A stretch of 54,953 nucleotides of DNA from Granulicatella sp. WM01. Lineage in GTDB: Bacteria; Bacillota; Bacilli; Lactobacillales; Aerococcaceae. The position numbers were made by a program, and so were the translations under genes. Below the pieces are notes generated by a model. The model had not been told where the DNA came from. It ran no database searches and saw only the letters and a list, made by a program, of their open reading frames with translations. The stretch is from NCBI RefSeq assembly GCF_004570605.1, contig NZ_SPPB01000006.1, positions 1 to 54,953 of the forward strand, written 5' to 3'. Shown in pieces: positions 1 to 7,306 of the stretch (positions are counted from its first letter, which is position 1; the number at the start of each line of letters is the position of its first letter).

Positions 1-100
1 GGCACGCTCACGCTACAAACCTTGACAACTGCATACCGATTCGAAAAGAAACAATTAGCCCTATTAAGAAAAAACAACTTAATATTTGCTGGAATTTTTA

Positions 101-127
101 CTTACCAACATAATTTGACGAAGAGCC
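101..127. mobile_element. Possible terminal inverted repeat of an ISL3-like element
   Basis: Read on the - strand this is GGCTCTTCGTCAAATT followed by ATGTTGGTAA. This resembles from memory the GGCTCTTTGTCAAAT-type ends of ISL3-family elements in lactic acid bacteria. No ISL3 transposase is visible to the left in this window, so it would be the outer end of an element lying outside the window, or a solo remnant. The assignment rests on a short recalled match only. Confidence 0.3.
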
Positions 128-282
128 GATTTTTTTCAGCTTTTTTATTATGCTTAGGCGAAAAAATTGTGTATTTAGTTGTTAGTACGTTGATAGGTGG
201 ATAATGTCCATTTGCTACTGTTTAATGAGTTAGTTATACGGGGTATATTTTAAGCTAACAAAGAAAAAATAATGATATGTAG

Positions 283-349
283 AGAACATTTAAATGGATT
301 GATAGACATGATAAAAAATTTAAATGTTTTGAAACAAGATGTTCTTTTT
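283..349 (+). other. Two mutually exclusive hairpins, possible terminator or attenuator
   Basis: AACATTTAAAT (285-295) pairs perfectly with ATTTAAATGTT (318-328). The overlapping AGAACAT (283-289) can instead pair with ATGTTCT (339-345), which is followed by a short T run. The two pairings share the left arm and cannot form together. This could be a weak terminator of an element to the left or a simple attenuator for the ABC exporter operon 280 bases downstream. The function is inferred. Confidence 0.3.
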
Positions 350-530
350 AGTGTTTATGGTATAAATTTTGGAAAATCTGTTTTCTGTGCTGTTTTTTCA
401 ATGCGACTGTTACTTACCGATTGATGAATAAACGTGAACATATTAAAGATAGTTAATGTAAGAGGATAGTAATTGGATAAAAATAATCAATTTATATAGT
501 GTAGTAATCAGAGGGAATTATAACACCGTA

Positions 531-592
531 TGACAAAAGTCACATGGTATCATGATTTTGAACACTACACATAATGGCTCATTTAATATAAT
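531..592 (+). promoter_or_regulatory. Putative promoter and operator of the ABC exporter operon
   Basis: A TATAAT hexamer lies at 587-592, 36 bases before the ATG of the exporter ATPase. No good -35 sits 16-18 bases upstream, so the promoter may need an activator. At 531-542 there is a TGAC-aaaa-GTCA dyad, a plausible site for the LuxR-type response regulator encoded downstream. The operator role is inferred from position and symmetry alone. Confidence 0.35.
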
Positions 593-628
593 CTATACGT
601 ACCAAGTGATTGAAAAAGGAGAGATACA

Positions 629-1522
629 ATGATTAGTGTTCAGCAAGCCAGTAAAAAAATTGGCAATAAAGAAATTTTGAAACCTATGACATTTACCATT
701 CAAGAAGGAGAATGTGTTGCCTTGATTGGACAAAATGGAGCAGGGAAGACAACACTTTTGGAATGTTTAATAGGAGACAGAGCATTAAATTCAGGGTATA
801 TCAATATAAAAGGAATAAATGAAAAGACTAATCATCTAAGAAAAGATATAGCGATGCTTTTGCAAGAACAAACAGCTTTGGAATCGATTAAAGTAGGTGA
901 ATTTATTCGTTTTTTTCAACAAATTTATCAGGATTGTTTAACAACAGAAGAAATTGATCATTTGCTTAAATTTTCAGTTGAACAAAAAAATCAATACATG
1001 ACGAAATTATCTGGTGGACAGTTTCGCCTGTTGTCTTTTGTAGTCACATTGATTGGTAAACCTAAAGTGTTATTATTAGATGAACCAACAGCCTTTATGG
1101 ATACTTCAACGCGTTATCATTTTTGGGAAATAATCAATTTATTAAAGCAGCAAGGTGTCACAATCATTTATTCTTCACATTATATTGAAGAAGTTGAACA
1201 TACAGCTGATCGTATTTTAGTATTGCATAAAGGGGAATTACTTGAAGATACGACACCTTATGCACTAAGACATCAAAAATGCGAAAAACATTTTACGATT
1301 CCTGCAAAGTATAAGTCTAGTCTTGAGCAAATAGAGCAGGTTTCTTCTATAAAAGAAAAGCACGACAATATAGAATTGATGACCAAAAATCCTCAAATTG
1401 TTTGGGATAAACTCATGGAGGCAAACTGTCCAATAGAGGATATTGAAATGACGAATAAAACATTATTAAATATTTTATTTGAACAGTCAGGAGGAAAAGA
1501 AGAACATGAAGGCACTATTTAA
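629..1522 (+). CDS. ABC-2 type exporter, ATP-binding protein
   Basis: This cytoplasmic ATPase powers an ABC-2 type exporter together with the membrane protein encoded next. Visible motifs are Walker A GQNGAGKTT (residues 34-42), a Q-loop (LLQEQ), the LSGGQ signature near residue 130, Walker B VLLLDEPTA and an SSH switch histidine. The 297-residue length includes a C-terminal extension of about 80 residues typical of CcmA/drug-exporter ATPases. The ATG follows AAAGGAGAG. The frame overlaps the permease gene by 17 bases, suggesting translational coupling. A DesK/DesR-like two-component system lies downstream, an arrangement common for lantibiotic-, drug- or membrane-stress exporters. The substrate is unknown. 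Confidence 0.9.
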   Translation: MISVQQASKKIGNKEILKPMTFTIQEGECVALIGQNGAGKTTLLECLIGDRALNSGYINIKGINEKTNHLRKDIAMLLQEQTALESIKVGEFIRFFQQIYQDCLTTEEIDHLLKFSVEQKNQYMTKLSGGQFRLLSFVVTLIGKPKVLLLDEPTAFMDTSTRYHFWEIINLLKQQGVTIIYSSHYIEEVEHTADRILVLHKGELLEDTTPYALRHQKCEKHFTIPAKYKSSLEQIEQVSSIKEKHDNIELMTKNPQIVWDKLMEANCPIEDIEMTNKTLLNILFEQSGGKEEHEGTI

Positions 1523-2237
1523 ATTGGAATATCTTTTAATTAAACGAGATGTATTAACATTTTTGCTCTCTATCGGAATGCCTGTTCTATTTTTTCTTTT
1601 GTTTTCATCTTTTATGGTGTTTCAAGATAAAGAGCTAGAAAGAGTAGTGATTAGAAACTATTTGGTAACGATGACCGGATTTAGTATGAGTGGTTTTGCG
1701 GTATTTACGTTACCTAACATGTTGAAATTAGACGAGAAAAACAAGTGGATAATACACATTAAACATTTGCCAATAGCGTTATTTTCTTATTATACGGTTA
1801 AAATATGCCGTGTCCTAATTGGATATTTATTATCTATTATTGTTTGCTTTAGTGTCGGTATTTTTATGAAAAATATTGTATTTACACCTTTTGAACTAAT
1901 ATCAACAGTATGTTTATTGTTGATGACAGGTATGGTTTATATTGCTGTAGGAATAGCTTTAAATTGTTTACGTTCATTTCAATTAGTTAGTGTTGTAGGG
2001 AATATCGTTTATTTTGTATTGGCTATTTTCGGAGGTTCATGGATTCCGGTAAGCCAATTTCCAGAATGGATGCAGCAAGTTGCAAAGTTTGTCCCTACGT
2101 ATTATACGAATAATCTTGTAATAGAATTTTTGAATGATAAAGCACTTAATGTGACTGCCTTGGTTGTTACTTTTTTATATACAATAGGATGTTTAAGTTT
2201 TGCTTATGTGATTCAAAAAAGGCGTGAAGTAAAATAA
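1506..2237 (+). CDS. ABC-2 type exporter, membrane permease
   Basis: This is the integral membrane partner of the preceding ATPase. It has 243 residues with about six hydrophobic segments, beginning with a helix near residues 15-35 (LLSIGMPVLFFLLFSSF) and ending with one near residues 215-235. The GGSWIPVSQFPEWMQ stretch before the last long loop is typical of ABC-2 permeases. The start was placed at 1506 because AGGAGG lies at 1489-1494, at workable spacing; the in-frame ATG at 1479 has no such site. The substrate cannot be told from sequence. Confidence 0.87.
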   Translation: MKALFKLEYLLIKRDVLTFLLSIGMPVLFFLLFSSFMVFQDKELERVVIRNYLVTMTGFSMSGFAVFTLPNMLKLDEKNKWIIHIKHLPIALFSYYTVKICRVLIGYLLSIIVCFSVGIFMKNIVFTPFELISTVCLLLMTGMVYIAVGIALNCLRSFQLVSVVGNIVYFVLAIFGGSWIPVSQFPEWMQQVAKFVPTYYTNNLVIEFLNDKALNVTALVVTFLYTIGCLSFAYVIQKRREVK

Positions 2238-2250
2238 ATGTTAGATAATG

Positions 2251-2259
2251 TGTTATAAT
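2251..2259 (+). promoter_or_regulatory. Extended -10 promoter, possible separate start for the two-component genes
   Basis: TG-t-TATAAT is a consensus extended -10 element, 14 bases after the permease stop and 180 bases before the histidine kinase. No -35 is recognisable. It would give the kinase and regulator genes their own transcript with a long leader. Confidence 0.35.
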
Positions 2260-2439
2260 GGAATATAAAATTATGGAAAGATATTTTAGAGTAGGAAACA
2301 TTTAACATAGAATATAAATTAGTGTGATATGAATTGAAAATAATACTGGACACAAGTATTTAAAATAAAATAGAGTAAATATTTTAAAGCCTTTTATCTT
2401 CGTTTAAATGTTGTTCAATTTCATAGAAAAGAGGATTAT

Positions 2440-3522
2440 ATGTTAAAACAAATAAAATTGAATTTACCCTATTATATAGGTTTAATTTATACAATTATCC
2501 CTTTTTTGACAAGTTATCACGAAAACTATTTTATTTTGGTTGCAGTGGCAACGATTCTTTTTATTATAGCCTATCTTTGTGTAGTTCATATCCATCACCA
2601 TGTCTGTGAGTTAATCTGTTGGATATATATACTAGTCTATATTGTCACATACTCCATTTGTTTGGATTTAAGTATGTCAATGTTTCTGTTTTTTCAGACC
2701 AATTTGTTGACATTTCGTTTTCCAGACGAGTCTTATACATCTTTGAAGTGGATAAGTATTTATGGTGAGTTATTTTTCATTCATTTATATGCATTTATCC
2801 ATTCTAGTACATTTGATTGGTTTGTTGTCCTGATTTGTCATATTTTTGCTATAGGGCTGGCTATCGTGTTAAAAATATTTATGGCATCAGAAAAACGTCG
2901 AAAAGAAAAAATGGAATCAATTCGTTTACTGTTTCTTGAAAATGAACGTAATCGTATTGGGCGAGATTTACATGATACATTGGGGCATGTTTTTGCTATG
3001 TTAAGTGTAAAGAGTGAACTCTCTTTAGTGTTGTTAAGTCAAAAAGATGATGTAAAATTAAAAAAAGAGTTAGAAGATATCATGTATATATCACGTTCTT
3101 CAATGAAAAATGTGCGAGATATTATTCAACAGTCATATCAAAGTAATCTATATGATGAATTAAGCATTTTAAAAAATATTTTAGAAGATTCCTCAATAGG
3201 TGTAGTCATTGAAGGTGAACATGTCATTGAGCGCATACCAAAAGATTATCGCGATATGTTGAGTATGGTGTTAAGAGAGCTTGGAACCAATGTCTTAAAA
3301 CATGCTCAAGCAACAAAGTGTTCTATCCGTTTTTTGATTGATCAACAAGATATGATTATTGAAATGGAAGATAATGGAATAGGATTTTCCTCTTTAACAG
3401 GAGAGGAGTTACATACCGTTAAAGATAGAATGGTCATTTTAAAAGGGAGTGCAACGATTATATCACTAAAAAATCCTACACTTGTTCAATTACGCTTTCT
3501 AATGGAGGAGGATAAAGAATGA
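2440..3522 (+). CDS. DesK-like membrane sensor histidine kinase
   Basis: This is the sensor half of a two-component system. The first about 150 residues carry five or six membrane segments and no large extracellular domain, as in DesK and other intramembrane-sensing kinases. A HisKA_3 dimerisation helix follows, with phospho-acceptor His178 in [14 protein letters not shown]. The HATPase domain shows an N-box ([15 protein letters not shown]) and a G1 box (MEDNGIGF). The 360-residue length matches the DesK group. The stop overlaps the regulator start (ATGA). It may sense membrane fluidity or envelope damage; which of these is not shown. Confidence 0.88.
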   Translation: MLKQIKLNLPYYIGLIYTIIPFLTSYHENYFILVAVATILFIIAYLCVVHIHHHVCELICWIYILVYIVTYSICLDLSMSMFLFFQTNLLTFRFPDESYTSLKWISIYGELFFIHLYAFIHSSTFDWFVVLICHIFAIGLAIVLKIFMASEKRRKEKMESIRLLFLENERNRIGRDLHDTLGHVFAMLSVKSELSLVLLSQKDDVKLKKELEDIMYISRSSMKNVRDIIQQSYQSNLYDELSILKNILEDSSIGVVIEGEHVIERIPKDYRDMLSMVLRELGTNVLKHAQATKCSIRFLIDQQDMIIEMEDNGIGFSSLTGEELHTVKDRMVILKGSATIISLKNPTLVQLRFLMEEDKE

Positions 3523-4118
3523 ATATTTTAGTTGCTGAAGATCAAGGCATGTTGTGTGATGCACTCAAACAATTGCTGTTATTTCAAGATAATGTGGAAG
3601 TTGTTTATACAGCTAAAAATGGACAAGAAGCGATTGAAGTTTGTCAGCATCAAGCGATTGTTGTAGCTATTCTCGATGTTGAAATGCCTGAAAAAACAGG
3701 ATTAGATGTGTTAGAATGGATAAGAAAAAATCAGTTGCCTATAAAAGTTATCATGGTAACAACATTTAAACGTAAAGGCTATTTTGAACGTGCTATTCGT
3801 TTTGATGTTGATGCTTACGTGTTAAAAGAACGTAGTATTTCTGATTTAATGAAAACAATTGAGAAAGTATTGGCTAATCAAAAAGAATATTCACCAGAAT
3901 TAATGGAACGCATGGTTTTAAATTATAATGTATTGACACAACAAGAATGTGCATTACTCATAGAAGTTGCTTTAGGCTTATCCAATCATGAAATTGCTGC
4001 CAAAATGCATTTGTCAAATGGAACGATTAGAAATTACATTTCTGCTATTTTATTAAAACTAAATGCTAAAAATAGAACAGAAGCTGTTCGTATTGCTAAA
4101 GAAAACGAATGGATTTAA
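3519..4118 (+). CDS. DesR/LuxR-type response regulator
   Basis: This 199-residue NarL/LuxR-family regulator has a receiver domain (residues 1-118) with acidic pair E7/D8, phospho-acceptor Asp53 ([12 protein letters not shown]), a conserved Thr at VTTFK and a KER lysine. The C-terminal LuxR helix-turn-helix reads [20 protein letters not shown]. It is coupled to the kinase gene by a 4-base overlap and followed by a strong terminator. The likely target is the exporter operon upstream, where a TGAC-aaaa-GTCA dyad precedes the first gene. That link is inferred. Confidence 0.9.
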   Translation: MNILVAEDQGMLCDALKQLLLFQDNVEVVYTAKNGQEAIEVCQHQAIVVAILDVEMPEKTGLDVLEWIRKNQLPIKVIMVTTFKRKGYFERAIRFDVDAYVLKERSISDLMKTIEKVLANQKEYSPELMERMVLNYNVLTQQECALLIEVALGLSNHEIAAKMHLSNGTIRNYISAILLKLNAKNRTEAVRIAKENEWI

Positions 4119-4125
4119 CAAATCA

Positions 4126-4165
4126 AAAAACAGTGTGAACGCTTTTGTTTGTCACGCTGTTTTTA
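4126..4165 (+). terminator. Rho-independent terminator of the exporter/two-component operon
   Basis: AAAAACAGTGTGA (4126-4138) pairs with TCACGCTGTTTTT (4152-4164), a 13-bp stem with one G-T pair and a terminal T run. It begins 8 bases after the regulator stop. Confidence 0.85.
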
Positions 4166-4301
4166 TGTTAATCAAATTTTTATTAAAGTCTTTCATTTGT
4201 ATTTGGAATATTTAGACTTTCTATACATAGAAACTAATATTTAGGAATTGATAAATAAATAAGAAAATAAATCGTTTTTGGTGTGTCATTTATTAAAATT
4301 A

Positions 4302-4310
4302 TGTTATAAT
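4302..4310 (+). promoter_or_regulatory. Extended -10 promoter for the small membrane peptide operon
   Basis: TG-t-TATAAT at 4302-4310 is a perfect extended -10 element. It lies 28 bases before the ATG of the 49-residue peptide, giving a leader of about 20 bases. No strong -35 is seen. Confidence 0.5.
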
Positions 4311-4338
4311 AAATAAGACTATGATGAGGTGCAAAGAG

Positions 4339-4488
4339 ATGAAACAAGATAAATTAGTATTTGATACAGTAATCGTACCATTTTTGGTCAGTCTAGCTAT
4401 TTTATCAGTGTTACTCATTATTTCAGTTGTGAGTGAATCTGTAACTATAGTGGATTATTCTAAAGAAAAAGTAGAACAAATGCGTTAA
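4339..4488 (+). CDS. Small single-pass membrane protein, 49 aa, unknown function
   Basis: The frame opens with ATG at 4339 after a GAGGTG-type ribosome binding site and ends with TAA at 4488. The peptide begins MKQDKLVFDT. It has one hydrophobic helix at about residues 10-32 (VIVPFLVSLAILSVLLIISV) and a charged tail ending YSKEKVEQMR. Its own extended -10 promoter lies just upstream, and the DUF1831-like gene starts 14 bases later, so the two are probably cotranscribed. The N-terminal half loosely recalls short membrane peptides of the Fst type, but the operon layout is not that of a type I toxin. I do not recognise the family. Confidence 0.6.
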   Translation: MKQDKLVFDTVIVPFLVSLAILSVLLIISVVSESVTIVDYSKEKVEQMR

Positions 4489-4502
4489 TAAAGGAGATAT
4501 AT

Positions 4503-4850
4503 ATGTCGTTTTCAAAAGTAGTTTTTATTAAAGGATTAAATAAATCATTTACAATCAGCCCGAAATGTAAAAAATATACATTACGTGATAATGGATTTGA
4601 AGAGACTAAAGCTGGCTCATTTCAATTAGTACGATACTTAGATGCCATAGGAAGTGCTAAAAAAAATTGTCGTCTTAAAGTGAGTGTATCTAAAGATTTA
4701 ACAGAATTAAAGATATCCACAACCACTGCAAATGGATTAACTGCCATTGATTTATATAAAATGACAAATAATGAATTAATTATTGAAAAATTTGAATTTA
4801 CTTTAGATGGCTTAGTTGATAGAGATGTGTTAGTAGAAGTAAGTGAATAA
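4503..4850 (+). CDS. DUF1831-like conserved protein
   Basis: This is a 115-residue soluble protein. The pattern KYTLRDNGFEETKAGSF near the N-terminus, followed by a Leu-rich beta region and a C-terminal LVERxVLVE-like ending (DGLVDRDVLVEVSE), matches from memory the DUF1831 family of Lactobacillales. That family is often annotated as putatively linked to amino-acid or sulfur metabolism because it tends to sit beside cysteine desulfurase genes. Here the cysteine desulfurase lies 38 kb away. The start follows AAAGGAG at good spacing. The biochemical function is unknown. Confidence 0.6.
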   Translation: MSFSKVVFIKGLNKSFTISPKCKKYTLRDNGFEETKAGSFQLVRYLDAIGSAKKNCRLKVSVSKDLTELKISTTTANGLTAIDLYKMTNNELIIEKFEFTLDGLVDRDVLVEVSE

Positions 4851-4861
4851 TTCATAAATAG

Positions 4862-4905
4862 ACGCATATAAAATCAATAATCCATTGGTTTTATATGCGT
4901 TTATA
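4862..4905 (+). terminator. Rho-independent terminator after the DUF1831-like gene
   Basis: ACGCATATAAAA (4862-4873) pairs perfectly with TTTTATATGCGT (4889-4900), followed by TTATA. The 15-base loop is rather long and the T run is short, so termination may be partial. Confidence 0.6.
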
Positions 4906-4981
4906 TTAGTATAAACGCATAACACCACATTAAATTAACTACGATTGATATGACTAAAATTCAGATGAAAGAGGAAGATAA

Positions 4982-6295
4982 ATGCCGACTAAACACGATA
5001 TGATTATACAATATATAGATAGCTTATCTGTAGGGGAAAAAGTATCCGTTCGCTCAATTGCAAAAAACATGCGAATGAGTGAGGGGACAGCTTACAGAGC
5101 AATTAAAGATGCTGAAAGCTTAGGATTAGTGTCGACTATTGATCGAGTGGGAACCATTCGCATTGAAAAAAAACAATCTAAAAGTTTTGAAAGTTTGACT
5201 TATGAAGCAGTCGAAAAAATTGTTGAAGGAACTGTGTTAGGTGGAAAAAAAGGCTTGATGAAGCACTTAAATAAATTTGTCATTGGTGCCATGCAAGAAG
5301 ATGCGATGTTAAGATATATTATGCCTGATTCGTTGATGATTGTTGGCAATCGCATCAGTGTTCAACGTTTAGCATTAGAAAGCGGAGCTGCTGTTCTTAT
5401 TACAGGAGGATTTGAAACAACCCCAGAGATTATTGACTTAGCAAATGAGGTGGATTTGCCTATTATCACAACATCATACGATACGTTCACCGTAGCCACT
5501 TTGATTAACCGAGCTATGTCTGATCATCTTATTAAAAAAGAAATTGTGCTAGTAGAAACCATTTATACACCTTTAGAAAAGACAGCATATTTAACAGTTG
5601 AAGATACTGTTGCAAAGTATCGTGAACTAAGCCAAGAAACAGATCATGCGCGTTTTCCAGTTGTAAACATGCAAGGACGTCTAGTTGGAATTGTAACATC
5701 AAAGGATATTATTCGTCGAATAGACGATTATGCTATAGAGAAAGTGATGACAAAAACACCTGTTGTGGCTAAGACGCACATGAGTATTGCTAGTGTGTCA
5801 CACATGATGATCTGGGATGGCTTAGATGTTTTACCAGTTGTTGAAGATAATATGCAGTTAATAGGAATTATCTCAAGACATGATGTGATGAAAGCAATTC
5901 AACTATCACAAAGACAGCCGCAAATTGGAAATACGATTGAAGATCAAATTGTTTCCAGTATAAAAAATATAGATACAGGAGATAATACGAATTATAAGAA
6001 TTATATTTTTCAAGTTGAACCACAAATGTTAAACAGTGTAGGGACACTATCTTATGGAGTATTGGCTGAAGTTATCGCAGAAACTTCCCAACGTATGACG
6101 TATGAAATTTACAAGCAAGGTGCTATTTTAGAACACTTGCAGCTGCATTATTTTAAATTAATTCAAAATGATAATAAATTAAATATTATTTGTGAAGATT
6201 TAGATGCCAATCGTCGTGCCGTGAAAGTAGATGTATCTGTATACAATGACAATCGTTTAATGGCAAAAGCCTTAGTTTCTTATCAAATTGCATAA
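4982..6295 (+). CDS. ytoI: YtoI-like regulator with HTH, DRTGG, CBS pair and hotdog domain
   Basis: This 437-residue multidomain protein of YtoI type starts with a helix-turn-helix (residues about 5-60, with a GTAYRAIKDAESLGLV recognition region). A DRTGG domain follows (about 70-190), then two CBS repeats (about 195-315, e.g. ARFPVVNMQGRLVGIVTSKD) and a C-terminal thioesterase-like hotdog fold (about 335-437). CBS pairs usually bind adenine nucleotides. The next gene is nrnA, as beside ytoI in Bacillus subtilis, so a link to nucleotide signalling is plausible but unproven. The ATG follows AGAGGAAG. Confidence 0.85.
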   Translation: MPTKHDMIIQYIDSLSVGEKVSVRSIAKNMRMSEGTAYRAIKDAESLGLVSTIDRVGTIRIEKKQSKSFESLTYEAVEKIVEGTVLGGKKGLMKHLNKFVIGAMQEDAMLRYIMPDSLMIVGNRISVQRLALESGAAVLITGGFETTPEIIDLANEVDLPIITTSYDTFTVATLINRAMSDHLIKKEIVLVETIYTPLEKTAYLTVEDTVAKYRELSQETDHARFPVVNMQGRLVGIVTSKDIIRRIDDYAIEKVMTKTPVVAKTHMSIASVSHMMIWDGLDVLPVVEDNMQLIGIISRHDVMKAIQLSQRQPQIGNTIEDQIVSSIKNIDTGDNTNYKNYIFQVEPQMLNSVGTLSYGVLAEVIAETSQRMTYEIYKQGAILEHLQLHYFKLIQNDNKLNIICEDLDANRRAVKVDVSVYNDNRLMAKALVSYQIA

Positions 6296-6346
6296 ACATT
6301 TGAGTAAATTGACGTATATTATAAATAGAAGTAGGACATAAAAAGA

Positions 6347-7306
6347 ATGACAGTTTTTAAACACATTATTGAGAAAATTCAACACTATTCAACCATTATT
6401 ATTCATAGACACGTTAAACCGGATCCTGATGCTTTAGGAACCCAATTAGGATTGGCACAACTCATTAGAGAGAATTTTAAAAAAGATGTGTATTGTGTAG
6501 GGAGTCAACTTGATGAATTATCGTTTATTGGGAGAATGGACACAATTTCAGATGATATGTATCAGCAGGCGTTGGTGATTATTGTGGATACTGCTAATGC
6601 ACCAAGAATAGATGATAGCCGTTATCAATTAGGTCAATTTATTATCAAAATTGATCATCACCCAGAAGTTGATAACTATGCTCAACTTCAGTATGTGGAT
6701 ACGAGTGCTAGTAGTACAAGTGAAATTATTGTGGCATTTGCTAAAGAAATGTCTTTAACCATTTCTGATGATACAGCCCGTTTGTTATATATTGGCATTG
6801 TTGGGGATACTGGTCGATTTTTATATGAAAATGCCACTCCTAAAACAATGGCAATCATTGCATTTTTACGCCAGTTTAAATTTTCGGCATCAAAAATCCA
6901 CTATCAAATGATTACAAAACCACTACATATTGCAAAACTAAATGGATATTTATTACAACATTTAGAAATCACTCCACAAGGTGTCGCATATAGTATTATA
7001 TCGCAAGACATTTTAAAAAAATTCGCTGCCATAGATGAGCACACTTCCTCATTAGTAGCTCAACCAGGAACAGTTGAAGGTGTTATTTGCTGGGGAATTT
7101 TTGTAGAACAACCTAGTGGTATATATCGTTGTCGACTGCGTTCGAAAGGCCCAGCTATTCATCATATTGCCAAACAACATGATGGTGGTGGACATCCAAT
7201 GGCTAGTGGTGCAAATGCTAAAGATTTGAATGAAGTCCATTGTATTATTAATGAGCTAAATCAAGTGGCTACACAATATATTGCTAAAGGAGTCATACAT
7301 GAGTGA
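6347..7306 (+). CDS. nrnA: NrnA: oligoribonuclease / pAp phosphatase, DHH family
   Basis: This DHH/DHHA1 phosphoesterase degrades short RNA oligonucleotides from the end and dephosphorylates pAp. The 319 residues carry HRHVKPDPDALG (metal site, about residues 20-31), VDTANAPRID, the DHH triad in IDHHPEVDNY, and the C-terminal DHHA1 glycine-rich DGGGHPMASG. The length fits NrnA (about 313 in B. subtilis). The ribosome binding site is weak. The mutS ATG overlaps the 3' end by 8 bases. Confidence 0.92.
   Translation: MTVFKHIIEKIQHYSTIIIHRHVKPDPDALGTQLGLAQLIRENFKKDVYCVGSQLDELSFIGRMDTISDDMYQQALVIIVDTANAPRIDDSRYQLGQFIIKIDHHPEVDNYAQLQYVDTSASSTSEIIVAFAKEMSLTISDDTARLLYIGIVGDTGRFLYENATPKTMAIIAFLRQFKFSASKIHYQMITKPLHIAKLNGYLLQHLEITPQGVAYSIISQDILKKFAAIDEHTSSLVAQPGTVEGVICWGIFVEQPSGIYRCRLRSKGPAIHHIAKQHDGGGHPMASGANAKDLNEVHCIINELNQVATQYIAKGVIHE

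Larger units (their letters stand above)
1..628. other. Gene-free left edge of the window
   Basis: No convincing gene is present. The longest open frame (22-204, + strand) has no ribosome binding site and a composition typical of AT-rich chance frames. The stretch holds a possible IS end at 101-127, competing hairpins at 283-349, and a promoter-like region just before the first gene. The first 30 bases (GGCACGCTCACGCTAC, then AACCTTGAC) resemble the reverse complement of sequence beside the IS30 gene at 54.72-54.75 kb, which suggests mobile-element-related DNA at both edges. Confidence 0.55.

Noticed and set aside
22-204. 60-codon open frame at the left edge, + strand
   Set aside because: No ribosome binding site, biased AT-rich composition, and it runs through the possible IS end at 101-127.
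4622-4867. 81-codon frame on the - strand
   Set aside because: Antisense to the DUF1831-like gene and running into its terminator; no ribosome binding site.
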